A stretch of 42,398 nt of DNA from JAVWHP01 sp036639955 (GCA_036639955.1 JAVWHP010000011.1:1-42398); one strand, 5' to 3'; shown: positions 1 through 9,225, numbered from the stretch's first letter. Program-made: numbers and translations. The notes: generated by a model from the letters alone, not told the origin.

Positions 1-1959
1 AAAGATGTTATTATGCCTAAGTATGAAGAAAAATTTGAACCATTACAAAGAAGTGAACCGCTTATCATTAAAGAACCTGTTCAACATGTACAAGCTGAAC
101 AAACAATAGAACCAAAGATTGTTAAGGCTGAAACTAAACAACCAAATAGTGATGAATTTGCAAACTTCTTTAATAAGAAACAAACTTTTGTTAATGAAGA
201 AGTAGCCGCTAAACCAGTTCACGTTGAAGAACAAATTAGACCAGTTACTCCAGTGATAAAAGTTGAACCAGTAATGAAACAAGAAGAAGTAAACTATACA
301 GAAGAAACTGCTAACTATGAAACTATAGAAGTAGTAAACACAATCAGTAAACCAAAGAAAGAAGTAAAAAAGAAAGACGCTAATGATTTACCAGACTACA
401 TTAAATATAAAGCAGATAAAGAACCAGAAATGGGAGCAAGTATGTTTGTATCATCACAAAAAGCTGATGAAGTACACCACATAGACGTAGTATACGAATA
501 TGGAAGAGCATACGGAAACGTAATAATTGATCCTGAAAAAGACACAGAGAAATATGACGTAATAAGATTCCTATCAGGAATAGAACCAAGTGATATTGAA
601 ATAATAAGAGAATTTGATGCAGAAAATCACTTATGTGAAGACCTATACATTAAATATCTACCAGCTAAATCATATATATGTGTATTAAAACACTTTAAAC
701 AAGCAGCAATAAGAAAAATTGAATTTACTGAAGGAACAGTATATGAACAAGGAAAGATTTTTGATCTAATCATCTTTAAAGAAAGTGAAGCAGGATCAAG
801 AGAAGCTGAGAAAGAAGCAATTATAGCTAAAAAAGAAGCAAAACAAGCAAGAAAGAAAGTAGAAGACACATTACTAGATGAAATGGGACCTGAAAATATA
901 TTCAAGTACCGTAAAGGAAATGGAATATCACTACTATCAGCACTTAAACCAGAATCAAGTTATAATGTTATAACACTAGCAAGATTTAAACCAGTAGAAG
1001 TAAAAATTAAAAGAGTATTTACTGGAAAAGGAAAAGCAACAAATAACATTGTAATAACATTTACAACATCACCAGAAGATCGAATCATGATAACAGACTT
1101 CTATAAAAAAGAAAAAATATCAGCACTTGAATTAAGATTCGAAAACAACCAAGTATGGTCAAGCAAAATGATAATGAGCATGCTACAAGATGAACAAGAA
1201 AGATCAGAAATAGAAATAAAACTAAAAGAAATAGAAAAGAACAAGAACATTAAAAAGAATGATGGGCAACCAAGAACATTTAGATTTAAAAAAGATACAA
1301 TGCTAGGAACAATTAAAGAAGCTAAAGAAAATGAAGACTACTATAATGCAATAGCATTCCCAGAAGGAATTCAACCTAAAGATGTAAGAGCAGATATAAT
1401 TACATCAATAAAAGGAGAAAAAACAGAAAACCTAGAAATAGGATTTGTACAAAATGCAGAAAGAATAATTATACAAGGATACTTAAAACCAGGAGTAAAT
1501 AAAATAGAGAACTTTATTTTTACAAATGGAATGAGATGGGGAAATGCAGAAATACAAGAACTATTAGATAAGAACTTAGGACTAGAAAGAACTAAGAGAA
1601 AAATGGGTGAAGAATTAGGAGAACAAAAAAATAAAGTAGTAGAAGGACAACAAGCCTTTATACATGTTAAAAGTAAACCTGAAAATATCACATTTACAAG
1701 AGAGTTACAAGATTTAGTTATAGGATATGATAAAGATCATACTATTAAAATTAAACAATGGTTTAATACAGCAATGTATCAACCAACTAAAGCAATAGTA
1801 TGTGATAATGGTGCAGCAATACAAAGAGGAGACGTAGCATTATTAATTAATGAAATGAAAAATCATTGTAAAGCTAAAGGGTATGACTGGGAAGAAGCAT
1901 TATTAAGTAGTAAGAAAGAAATTAGTAAGATTATATTACCTTACTGGAAAAAAGATTAA
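1..1959 (+). CDS. Unknown repeat protein, 5' end outside window
   Basis: I do not recognise this protein. The frame is open from base 1 and the first ATG (13) has no ribosome-binding site, so the start probably lies upstream. Numbered from that ATG, residues 1-130 are low-complexity, rich in Glu, Lys, Pro and Val, and probably disordered. Three divergent repeats of about 75-95 residues follow, at about 157-253, 297-391 and 423-518. They share a Y-[DN]-x-I start, a G-I-x-P or F-x-P turn, alternating hydrophobic strands, a K-I-x-x-F-x-F-x-N-G segment and a final I-x-x-L-L. Residues about 560-615 look like a fourth half-repeat. A Lys/Glu-rich helix (255-290) joins the first two repeats. There is no membrane segment or catalytic motif. 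The pattern suggests beta-rich binding modules in a cytoplasmic scaffold, which is inference. Codons end mostly in A, unlike the T-ending start of the next gene. Confidence 0.75.
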   Translation, partial: KDVIMPKYEEKFEPLQRSEPLIIKEPVQHVQAEQTIEPKIVKAETKQPNSDEFANFFNKKQTFVNEEVAAKPVHVEEQIRPVTPVIKVEPVMKQEEVNYTEETANYETIEVVNTISKPKKEVKKKDANDLPDYIKYKADKEPEMGASMFVSSQKADEVHHIDVVYEYGRAYGNVIIDPEKDTEKYDVIRFLSGIEPSDIEIIREFDAENHLCEDLYIKYLPAKSYICVLKHFKQAAIRKIEFTEGTVYEQGKIFDLIIFKESEAGSREAEKEAIIAKKEAKQARKKVEDTLLDEMGPENIFKYRKGNGISLLSALKPESSYNVITLARFKPVEVKIKRVFTGKGKATNNIVITFTTSPEDRIMITDFYKKEKISALELRFENNQVWSSKMIMSMLQDEQERSEIEIKLKEIEKNKNIKKNDGQPRTFRFKKDTMLGTIKEAKENEDYYNAIAFPEGIQPKDVRADIITSIKGEKTENLEIGFVQNAERIIIQGYLKPGVNKIENFIFTNGMRWGNAEIQELLDKNLGLERTKRKMGEELGEQKNKVVEGQQAFIHVKSKPENITFTRELQDLVIGYDKDHTIKIKQWFNTAMYQPTKAIVCDNGAAIQRGDVALLINEMKNHCKAKGYDWEEALLSSKKEISKIILPYWKKD

Positions 1960-1972
1960 GATAAGGTTATGC

Positions 1973-2002
1973 TAAGAAGGAGTGGAAACACTTCTTTTTT
2001 AC
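1973..2002 (+). terminator. Intrinsic terminator after the repeat protein
   Basis: An AAGAA...GTG stem with a small bulge pairs across a GAAA loop with CACTTCTT and runs into a T tract. It lies 14 bases after the stop of the upstream gene. Confidence 0.6.
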
Positions 2003-2025
2003 TATCAATTTAAAGAAGAATTTAG

Positions 2026-2031
2026 TATAAT
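2026..2031 (+). promoter_or_regulatory. Probable -10 box for azlC
   Basis: TATAAT lies 31 bases before the azlC start and just after the preceding terminator. I see no good -35 box, only a weak ATCAAT at a 16-base spacing. Confidence 0.4.
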
Positions 2032-2062
2032 AGGTAAGATTGTATTGTAGGGAGCTGTTAAA

Positions 2063-2779
2063 ATGAATGATGATATATTAAATAGCTATAAAAAAGGATT
2101 TTTAGATGGAATACCTATAGGATTAGGCTATTTGTCTGTTGCTTTTACTTTTGGAGTTATGTGTACTAGTGCTAATATTCCTGTTAGTGTTGCTCTATTA
2201 ATATCTATGACTAATCTTACTAGTGCTGGGCAGTTTGCTGGTTTATCATTAATATTAGCTAATGCTAGTTTATTTGAGATGGCTTTAACTCAACTTATAA
2301 TAAATTTAAGATATGCTTTAATGTCTTTAAGTTTATCACAAAAGATAGATGATAAAGTTAGTACACTTCAGCGTTGTTTAATAGCTTTTGGTAATACTGA
2401 TGAAATATTTGCTGTAGCTAGTGGTTCTAAGACTGATATAGGTCCAAAGTACATGTATGGACTTATTACTGCTCCATACTTAGGATGGAGCTTAGGAACC
2501 CTTATAGGAGCTAGTGCAAGTTCCATATTACCAGCTAGTATAATGAGTGCTTTAGGTATAGCTATATATGGTATGTTCATAGCAATCATTATACCCCCAA
2601 CAAAGAAATTTAAAGGAATAAAAAATGTAATAATACTAGCTATTATAATAAGCTGTATATTTAAATATATAAGTATATTTAGTTTTATAAGTAATGGCTT
2701 TGCTATAATTATATGTACTATAATAGCTAGCACCTATGGTGCTTTAGCTTTCCCTATAAAGGAGTCTAATCATGAATAA
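2063..2779 (+). CDS. azlC: AzlC-like branched-chain amino acid exporter, large subunit
   Basis: This is the large integral-membrane subunit of the AzlCD (LIV-E) exporter, which sends branched-chain amino acids or analogues out of the cell. At 238 residues it has the normal family length. The N-terminus reads G-F-x-x-G-I-P-I-G-L-G-Y, followed by the conserved Ser/Thr-Ala-G-Q-F-A-G stretch near residue 55 and an R-Y-A-L-M-S segment near 90, both typical of AzlC. Several hydrophobic segments follow. A GGAG site precedes the ATG. The gene overlaps azlD by 8 bases, as in other genomes, so the two are translationally coupled. Substrate identity is inferred from the family only. Confidence 0.9.
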   Translation: MNDDILNSYKKGFLDGIPIGLGYLSVAFTFGVMCTSANIPVSVALLISMTNLTSAGQFAGLSLILANASLFEMALTQLIINLRYALMSLSLSQKIDDKVSTLQRCLIAFGNTDEIFAVASGSKTDIGPKYMYGLITAPYLGWSLGTLIGASASSILPASIMSALGIAIYGMFIAIIIPPTKKFKGIKNVIILAIIISCIFKYISIFSFISNGFAIIICTIIASTYGALAFPIKESNHE

Positions 2780-3095
2780 AACTTACTTATTATATATATT
2801 AGTTATGGCTATTGTAACTTATTTAATTAGAATGCTTCCTTTAGTAGTTTTTAAAAATAAGATTAAGAATAGCTTTATTAAATCTTTCTTATTTTATGTT
2901 CCTTACGCAGTTTTAGCTGCTATGACTTTCCCTGCTATATTTAGTAGTACTAATTCTAGTATTTCTGCTATCTTTGGTTTAGTTACTGCTTTATATTTAT
3001 CTTACAAGGACAAGAGTCTTATAGTAGTTGCTCTGAGTTCCTGTTTAGTAGTTTATATTATTGAATTTATTATGAATGGAGGTATTATATGTTAA
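2772..3095 (+). CDS. azlD: AzlD-like branched-chain amino acid exporter, small subunit
   Basis: This is the small, roughly four-helix partner of AzlC, 107 residues long (family about 100-110). It has the characteristic early T-Y-L-I-R-M-L-P-L motif (residues 16-24) and an F-x-x-Y-V-P-Y-A-V-L-A-A-M stretch in the middle. It probably forms a membrane complex with AzlC. It overlaps azlC by 8 bases and the next gene by 7 bases, so the three genes form one tightly packed transcription unit. Confidence 0.88.
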   Translation: MNKTYLLYILVMAIVTYLIRMLPLVVFKNKIKNSFIKSFLFYVPYAVLAAMTFPAIFSSTNSSISAIFGLVTALYLSYKDKSLIVVALSSCLVVYIIEFIMNGGIIC

Positions 3096-4873
3096 TATCT
3101 ATTGAAGATACTTATTTAGCTTTTAATGATCGTATTCTTATTGATCATTGTAGTTTTAATATGAATAACCATGATAAAATTGGTATCATTGGCGTTAATG
3201 GTACTGGTAAGAGCTCGTTTCTTAAACTTATTGCTAATGATGGTATTAGCTCTACGAGTACCATTATTAAAACCAATGGTATGAAAATAGGTTATTTAAA
3301 ACAACATCCAGTATTCAATGAAGAACTAACTATTAAAGAAACTATTGATAAAATTTGTGATCCAGATCGCTTATTTGAAGCAACTAGTATGTTAAACCAA
3401 CTAGGTATTAGTAACCATAATCGTTGCGTAAAATTCTGTAGCGGTGGTGAGCTAAAACGCTTAGCACTCGCCTGTGTATTACTACATAAAAGTGATGTAT
3501 TACTTCTAGATGAACCAACCAATCACCTAGATAACTCTATGATAGCTTATCTAGAAAAACAACTTATAAAATACACAGGAGAAATAATTATGGTAACTCA
3601 CGACCGCTACTTCCTAGATCGAATATGTAATAGAATAGTAGAAATAGATAATTCAAAGTTATATAACTATGAAGGGAGCTACCAAAAATATTTAGAAGCT
3701 AAAGCAGAAATATTAGCTACACAGAATAATGATGCACGTAAACGTGCAACATTATTAAAGAGTGAATCCGCTTGGATTCAAAGAGGGGCGCAGGGACGTG
3801 GTACTAAGAGTAAGGAGCGTATTGAGCGCTATGAAGAATTAAAGAATAGTGCAGGAAATATAAATAATGAGTCCATTAATATGGACTCAATGGAAACAAG
3901 ACTAGGAAAGAAAACACTAATCCTAAATGATATAACAATGCGCTTTGATGATAAATTATTATTTGAAAACTTTAACTATAATGTCTTAAGAACCGATCGC
4001 ATCGGAATAGTAGGTAATAATGGATGTGGTAAATCAACATTATTAAAAATTATCATGGGCCTTAAATCGCCCTTTTCAGGAACTGTAGAAAGGGGCGAAA
4101 CAGTCAAAATAGGTTACTTTGAACAGAACAATGAAACAATGAATTTAGAATCTAGAGTAATAGACTACATAAAAGACGTAAGTAACCTAATAGAAACTAA
4201 AGATGGATTAGTCGATGCTTCTTCTATGCTAGAGACGTTTCTCTTCTCCGACAAATTACAATATTCTAAGATATCAACTTTGTCCGGAGGTGAGAAACGT
4301 CGTTTATACCTGCTTAAAATTTTAGTACAAGCACCTAATATCTTAATTTTAGATGAACCTACAAATGATTTAGATATTACTACATTAGCTATATTAGAAG
4401 ATTATCTAGCAAGTTTTAAAGGAGCTGTAATATGTGTATCACATGATCGTTATTTCCTCGATCGTGTAGTTGATAAAATATTTGAAATTAAAAATAATCG
4501 TATAATACAATATCCAGGAGGATATAGTGATTATTTAGCTAAAAGGGATAATGGTAGTGGCATAGATAATAAACAAAAACAAATAGCTAGCAGTAGCTCT
4601 ACTAATAATAGTAAAGCTACAATAGCTACTATACCTACTATGAGTTCTAAAGAGAAGAAGGAATTAGAGGGGATTGATGAAGCTATAGCTAAGTTAGAAC
4701 AAGCGATAGAAGATACTCAACAAGCAATGAATGAACAACAAAATGATTATACTAAGCTAGCTGAATTATCAACAAAATTAACCAATCAAGAAACAGAATT
4801 AGAAAATACAATGGAAAGATGGATGTATCTTAATGAATTATCAGCAACAATAAAGGAATTTAGAAAAAAATAA
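3089..4873 (+). CDS. ABC-F family ribosome-associated ATPase (Uup/YfmR type)
   Basis: A soluble ABC-F protein of 594 residues with two ATP-binding cassettes and no membrane domain. Cassette 1 has Walker A GVNGTGKSS (about residues 35-43), signature CSGGELKRL and a LLLDEPTNHLD Walker B. Cassette 2 has GNNGCGKST, LSGGEKRRL and LILDEPTNDLD. A charged interdomain linker separates the cassettes, and a C-terminal coiled coil (about 525-594) follows a Ser/Thr/Asn-rich spacer. That coiled coil points to the Uup/YfmR branch, which acts on stalled ribosomes, rather than to antibiotic-resistance ABC-Fs; the subfamily call is tentative. It overlaps azlD by 7 bases. Codon choice shifts from T-ending at the start to A-ending in the middle. 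Confidence 0.88.
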   Translation: MLISIEDTYLAFNDRILIDHCSFNMNNHDKIGIIGVNGTGKSSFLKLIANDGISSTSTIIKTNGMKIGYLKQHPVFNEELTIKETIDKICDPDRLFEATSMLNQLGISNHNRCVKFCSGGELKRLALACVLLHKSDVLLLDEPTNHLDNSMIAYLEKQLIKYTGEIIMVTHDRYFLDRICNRIVEIDNSKLYNYEGSYQKYLEAKAEILATQNNDARKRATLLKSESAWIQRGAQGRGTKSKERIERYEELKNSAGNINNESINMDSMETRLGKKTLILNDITMRFDDKLLFENFNYNVLRTDRIGIVGNNGCGKSTLLKIIMGLKSPFSGTVERGETVKIGYFEQNNETMNLESRVIDYIKDVSNLIETKDGLVDASSMLETFLFSDKLQYSKISTLSGGEKRRLYLLKILVQAPNILILDEPTNDLDITTLAILEDYLASFKGAVICVSHDRYFLDRVVDKIFEIKNNRIIQYPGGYSDYLAKRDNGSGIDNKQKQIASSSSTNNSKATIATIPTMSSKEKKELEGIDEAIAKLEQAIEDTQQAMNEQQNDYTKLAELSTKLTNQETELENTMERWMYLNELSATIKEFRKK

Positions 4874-4886
4874 CCCTTGGGTTATT
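4869..4886. terminator. Bidirectional terminator between convergent genes
   Basis: A perfect AATAACC/GGTTATT stem with a T tract on the plus strand and a seven-base T tract on the minus strand. It sits between the convergent ABC-F and HtrA genes and contains the ABC-F stop codon. Confidence 0.8.
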
Positions 4887-4887
4887 T

Positions 4888-5955
4888 TTATTTAGTTTCC
4901 TTTAAAGTAAGATCTATATCTATTTCTTTCTTATCACGTTCAACTGTTAAAGTAATCTTATCATTAACTTTATGACCATCTAATATCTTTCTTAATTCTC
5001 TTGAAGAAGTAACTTCTTTATCATCAACTTTTATTAAAAGATCACCTTTTTTAATATCTGCATCATCAGCATTAGAATCATCTAATACTTCAGATATATA
5101 TAAACCAGGTTGACTAAAACCATTCTGTTCAGCTAATTCTTTAGAACTTAAATCATAAGTTCTAATTCCTATCTGAAAACGACCAGTAACCTTTCCATTT
5201 TCCTTTAATGAACTTAATATTACTTTAGCAGTATTAGAAGGAATAGCAAATCCTAAATTTTCACTAGCATTACCAGCCTTAGCATTAACAATCCCTATAA
5301 GTTCACCCTTAGTATTAAATAAACCACCACCAGAATTACCAGGATTTAAAGGAGCTGAGGTTTGTAATAAATGCATAGTTTGATTAGCTACATTAATTTC
5401 GCGATCCTTAGCACTTATAATACCACTAGTTACAGTACCACCTAACCGACCTAACGGATTACCAATCGCTATAGCAGTTTCACCTACAGCTAGTTTATCA
5501 GAATCTCCATATTTAGCAGCTGTTAAACCCTTGCCATCTATTTTTAATAATGCTAAATCAGTTTGTGCATCAGCACCTATTATCTTAGCATCATAACTCT
5601 TTCCATCTTTAGTAGTTACTACTACTGATTTAGCATTATCTATAACATGATTATTAGTTGCTATATAACCATCATCAGTTACTATTACACCACTACCAGC
5701 ACCTTCTGAAACATAATCAGACATAAAGTCAGAATGAGAAACACTCTCAGTAGTTATCTCTACCACACTTTTATCCACAGCAGCTACAACATTAGGAATA
5801 TTATCAGCATTATCACCAGTAGAAGTAGTTATAACTGGAAAAGCATTATCAGTAGGTTGGTTATCAAATGCTAACTTAAACCCAATATAACTACTAACAC
5901 CACATAAAGTAATAAGTAACAAAGCCATACAAGATATTATAATTTTCTTTTTCAT
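4888..5955 (-). CDS. HtrA/DegP-like membrane-anchored serine protease
   Basis: A trypsin-fold protease with one PDZ domain, 355 residues, acting at the outer face of the membrane in protein quality control. The N-terminus has Lys residues and one hydrophobic segment (about 4-28), which is a signal anchor. The catalytic triad is visible: His103 in TNNHVID, Asp133 in TDLALLKID and Ser208 in NPGNSGGG. A PDZ domain covers about 255-350 and contains a KKGDLLIKVD segment. The start has a GGAGG site. The gene is convergent with the ABC-F gene, and the patatin gene upstream is on the same strand. No CssRS-like regulator is nearby. Confidence 0.93.
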   Translation of the reverse strand: MKKKIIISCMALLLITLCGVSSYIGFKLAFDNQPTDNAFPVITTSTGDNADNIPNVVAAVDKSVVEITTESVSHSDFMSDYVSEGAGSGVIVTDDGYIATNNHVIDNAKSVVVTTKDGKSYDAKIIGADAQTDLALLKIDGKGLTAAKYGDSDKLAVGETAIAIGNPLGRLGGTVTSGIISAKDREINVANQTMHLLQTSAPLNPGNSGGGLFNTKGELIGIVNAKAGNASENLGFAIPSNTAKVILSSLKENGKVTGRFQIGIRTYDLSSKELAEQNGFSQPGLYISEVLDDSNADDADIKKGDLLIKVDDKEVTSSRELRKILDGHKVNDKITLTVERDKKEIDIDLTLKETK

Positions 5956-6020
5956 TTAAAACACCTCCATAACTATAATATATATAACTATTGTGAATAT
6001 TAAGTGAAAATAATATGAAA

Positions 6021-6872
6021 CTATAATGAATTTATAAACATAATTAAACTATCATAATTATTTTTAGCATCATTATAACCTAAATCATATATATCTTTAA
6101 GTACTACCTTATTCTTTTCTAAATTACTAATATTTAAAGGTTTACTAGGTCTTATAACAAAACAATTACCTTTAGCTTCTTCCTTCTTTATAAACTTTAA
6201 TGTATTATTATAGTTTATATGTCTTGCTCTTATAGCGTTTACAAAGTTTGGATATTTATGATATTTAAATTTTAATATATTCATCATTTTATTTCTATCT
6301 TTAGTATATTCTATATCTCTTGTTAGTATTACAATATTCTTTTTATATCCATCTTGAATTGCTTTCTTTATTGGTAAAGAATCGCCTATTCCTCCATCTA
6401 AATATGGTTCGGAATTAATGTATACTATGTTAGCTAATCCTGGTATTGAACATCCAGCTTCTATATATTTACTATCTGAATTTATATCTTTAATATGAAA
6501 GTATTCTGCTTTACCTGTATTTAGATTAGTACATGTTGCAAATAATTTAGTATTTGAGTTGTTATAAACTTTATCATCTATCGGATATAATTCATTAGGT
6601 ATAGTATTAAACAACATATTCATGTTAAATATACTTCCATCTTTTATAAGGTTTGACCAACTTAAATAGTTTTTATCATCTAAGTAATCAGTATTAACTT
6701 TATAAGCTCTCCCTTTTTGTTTAGATATATAGCTACAACCATGACAAGTTCCAGCTGACACTCCTATAATTTGATCAAATTCTATATAATGTTCTTGTAA
6801 ATAATCTAGTACACCAGCTGTATATACACCTCGCATTCCTCCACCTTCTAATATTAGACTTTTATTATTCAT
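6021..6872 (-). CDS. Patatin-like phospholipase (YjjU/RssA type)
   Basis: A cytoplasmic Ser/Asp-dyad hydrolase of the patatin family, 283 residues. The oxyanion loop is GGGMRG (10-15), the nucleophile is Ser39 in GVSAG and the dyad Asp is Asp159 in a DGG motif. It lacks the extra C-terminal region of the second patatin in this window (19657-20916). There is no signal peptide. An AGAGG site precedes the ATG. The natural lipid substrate cannot be told from the sequence. The gene is divergent from the ABC permease gene, with about 100 bases between them. Confidence 0.88.
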   Translation of the reverse strand: MNNKSLILEGGGMRGVYTAGVLDYLQEHYIEFDQIIGVSAGTCHGCSYISKQKGRAYKVNTDYLDDKNYLSWSNLIKDGSIFNMNMLFNTIPNELYPIDDKVYNNSNTKLFATCTNLNTGKAEYFHIKDINSDSKYIEAGCSIPGLANIVYINSEPYLDGGIGDSLPIKKAIQDGYKKNIVILTRDIEYTKDRNKMMNILKFKYHKYPNFVNAIRARHINYNNTLKFIKKEEAKGNCFVIRPSKPLNISNLEKNKVVLKDIYDLGYNDAKNNYDSLIMFINSL

Positions 6873-6896
6873 TTGCGTACCTCTTTTCTGTTTTTT

Positions 6897-6952
6897 ATTA
6901 TATCATATAATCTAATAATAATGTTTTATTTTATCATTTTCGATGTTATAAT
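6897..6952. promoter_or_regulatory. Divergent -10 boxes between patatin and ABC permease genes
   Basis: TATAAT occurs on the minus strand at 6902-6897, facing the patatin gene, and on the plus strand at 6947-6952, facing the permease gene. The plus one has a weak TTTTAT -35 box at about 17 bases. The minus -35 box is not clear. Confidence 0.4.
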
Positions 6953-6975
6953 AAATAAATGAAAGGTGTGATTTA

Positions 6976-8298
6976 ATGGGTACTGTAAGACTATCCTTAA
7001 GTATTTTAAAAAGTGAGAAAAAAGAGGGGATGTTTTATTGTTTCAGTTTATTTATGGCTGTTACTGTAATGTTTATTTTCTTTTCAGCTATGTTTAATCC
7101 TAATATTAATATTCCTACACAAGTAGATGGCTTAGTTACATCTAATGGAACTTTTGAAGGAACTGTAGCTACTTCGTTTTCAAGTATATTAGCATTTCTT
7201 GTAATATTTTTATGTATCATGTGTGTATTCTTTGCTAATTCATTTTATTTATTAGGAAAGAGTAAATATTTAGGTCTAATGATTTTAAGTGGTACTAGTG
7301 TTATAAAACGTGCTTTATTTCTATTTGTTCAGAATACAGTATTATTATTTATTGCTATACCAACCGGTTTAGTAGTAGGCTATATAGGTACTATTATAAT
7401 GAATGCTATATTATATTCTTTAATGGGTATAAATGCTTCAATATTTACTATATTTCCAGAATGTTTGATGTATACAGCAGTAGTTATCTTTTTAGTTATA
7501 GTTTGGTTAATGATAATAGATGCGGGTTTCTCGTATAGAATGGAAATTAATCATCTATTAAGTTTAAGCAAATCTGCTATTGTGCCAAAATATAAGATGT
7601 TCAGTATTAGTGCAATCTTTTACGAAATTTTATGTGTAGTTCCAATAGTTGCTTTCATAGCATTAGAACCTAATGCTTTTATGTATATCAGTTTAATTGG
7701 GATTGTAGCAGTTGGAATATCGGGCTTTATAAAAGACGGATTACCAGCATTACTTATGCAACTACAAAAAATGAAATTTGAAAGTAAGAAAATAGAATTA
7801 ATAGCTTTAGGAAATGTAAGATATTCTATAAGTAAATGTAGTACTCTAATACAAATATTATTGGTAGCAATAGTAGGACTTATAGCATTTTTATCTACTA
7901 GCTATAATGATATCTTTAATTTTACAATGGTATTAATTACGATGGTAATAACAATTATAATGTTATGTATGTGTATTACATATAAGGTACTAATGGAAGC
8001 GGGAAGTCGTAAAATAAGTTTCTTAGGATTATACAATATAGGGTATAGTATTGAACAAATAAAAGAAATAGTTAAAAAAGAAATGATACTATTTTATAGT
8101 CTATTATGTGGAGTACCTCTTATATATTCTACTATTATATTAGTTAAATCTTTTAGTTTAAATTATATTGATCTAATTTGGGTTGTAATAATTTTGGCTA
8201 TTATTTTATTTATATTTATATGTTTTGGAATGGCTAATTATAAGATGTATAGTAAAGTAGTAATACCTACAAAAGTTGTAGTAGAAGGAGATGAATAA
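6976..8298 (+). CDS. FtsX-type ABC transporter permease, BceB-like but short
   Basis: An integral-membrane permease of 440 residues with about ten hydrophobic segments in the FtsX/MacB style. The first helix (about 23-41) and the cluster of three helices at about 60-170 resemble BceB-type peptide-antibiotic detoxification permeases. Those are usually over 600 residues, with a large extracellular domain between helices 7 and 8. Here that domain is missing: only a short loop separates the helices around 290-340. No two-component system flanks the pair. A GAAAGGTG site precedes the ATG. The substrate is unknown; peptide or lipid extrusion is possible but not shown. Confidence 0.8.
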   Translation: MGTVRLSLSILKSEKKEGMFYCFSLFMAVTVMFIFFSAMFNPNINIPTQVDGLVTSNGTFEGTVATSFSSILAFLVIFLCIMCVFFANSFYLLGKSKYLGLMILSGTSVIKRALFLFVQNTVLLFIAIPTGLVVGYIGTIIMNAILYSLMGINASIFTIFPECLMYTAVVIFLVIVWLMIIDAGFSYRMEINHLLSLSKSAIVPKYKMFSISAIFYEILCVVPIVAFIALEPNAFMYISLIGIVAVGISGFIKDGLPALLMQLQKMKFESKKIELIALGNVRYSISKCSTLIQILLVAIVGLIAFLSTSYNDIFNFTMVLITMVITIIMLCMCITYKVLMEAGSRKISFLGLYNIGYSIEQIKEIVKKEMILFYSLLCGVPLIYSTIILVKSFSLNYIDLIWVVIILAIILFIFICFGMANYKMYSKVVIPTKVVVEGDE

Positions 8299-8299
8299 T

Positions 8300-9070
8300 A
8301 TGGAGAAGATTCTAGAAACTATTAAAATTACTAAGATATATGGTTATAAAACTAAACATGAATTTGAAGCATTAAAAGAAGTAAGTTTAGAAATATATAA
8401 AGGAGATTTTGTAAGTATTATGGGACCTAGTGGTTCTGGTAAATCTACTTTATTAAATAATATATCTACGATTGATATTCCAACTAGAGGTAAAGTATTT
8501 ATTGATGGTCAAAATATAAGAAATATGTTAGATGGTGCTGTTGATAAATTTAGATTTTCTAATTTAGGATTTATATTTCAAAATTTTAATATGATGGATG
8601 CATTAAATGTTTATGAAAACATAAGTATTCCATTAACATTAGCTAATATAGATGCTAAGGAAATTAAAGAAAGAGTTGAAGCAGTAGCTGAAAAGCTTGA
8701 AATTAAAGAACTGTTAAATAAGTTTCCTAATGAATGTTCAGGAGGACAATGTCAAAGAATAGCTATAGCTAGAGCTTTGGTTACTAATCCTAAACTAATT
8801 GTAGCTGATGAACCTACTGGTAATTTAGATAGTAAGAATTCTCATGATGTATTAACTATATTAAAGGATCTAAATGAAAAAGAGGGAGTAACAATTGTAA
8901 TGGTAACTCATGATCCAATGATTGCTAGTTATGGAAAAAGACTACTTTATATTAGAGATGGTAAAATAGATGAAACATTAGAAAAGAATGATATGGAACA
9001 ACAAGACTATTTCTATAAAATAGTAGAAATTAATTCTAAAGAATCAACAAGTTTTTTAAATAAGAAATAG
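8300..9070 (+). CDS. ABC transporter ATPase, BceA/LolD-like
   Basis: The ATP-binding partner of the upstream permease, 256 residues. Walker A is GPSGSGKST, the Q-loop is FIFQNFNMMD, the signature reads CSGGQCQRIAIARAL, Walker B is LIVADEPTGNLDS and the switch His is in MVTHDP. This is the MacB/LolD/BceA cassette family. I take ATG 8300 as the start because the GGAG site (8287-8290) is nine bases before it; the in-frame ATG at 8291 abuts the GGAG directly. The start is one base after the permease stop. Confidence 0.88.
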   Translation: MEKILETIKITKIYGYKTKHEFEALKEVSLEIYKGDFVSIMGPSGSGKSTLLNNISTIDIPTRGKVFIDGQNIRNMLDGAVDKFRFSNLGFIFQNFNMMDALNVYENISIPLTLANIDAKEIKERVEAVAEKLEIKELLNKFPNECSGGQCQRIAIARALVTNPKLIVADEPTGNLDSKNSHDVLTILKDLNEKEGVTIVMVTHDPMIASYGKRLLYIRDGKIDETLEKNDMEQQDYFYKIVEINSKESTSFLNKK

Positions 9071-9126
9071 TTTAAAAAAATGATAATGATAATATAGTAA
9101 TAGATGGTAATATAAACTAATATATC

Positions 9127-9225
9127 ACTAGAACTATAGAGCTAATATTGTACAAATAAGGTCCTGAAGATTAACTTCAGGACCTTATTTTATTAATTAG
9201 TTGGTTTAAGCTCTATAGTTCTAGT
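9127..9225. repeat. 17-bp inverted repeat enclosing a terminator
   Basis: ACTAGAACTATAGAGCT at 9127-9143 recurs as its exact reverse complement at 9209-9225, the latter inside the 3' end of the minus-strand ATPase gene. The 16-bp hairpin at 9154-9190 lies between the arms, giving a nested palindrome. Confidence 0.85.
9154..9190. terminator. Bidirectional terminator, 16-bp perfect stem
   Basis: The arms 9154-9169 and 9175-9190 are perfectly complementary around a five-base ATTAA loop. The stem ends in TTATTT. It separates the convergent ABC operons. Confidence 0.85.

Noticed and set aside
3089..4873. ABC-F protein as an antibiotic-resistance factor
   Set aside because: The C-terminal coiled coil and sequence resemble the housekeeping Uup/YfmR type, and there is no resistance context nearby.
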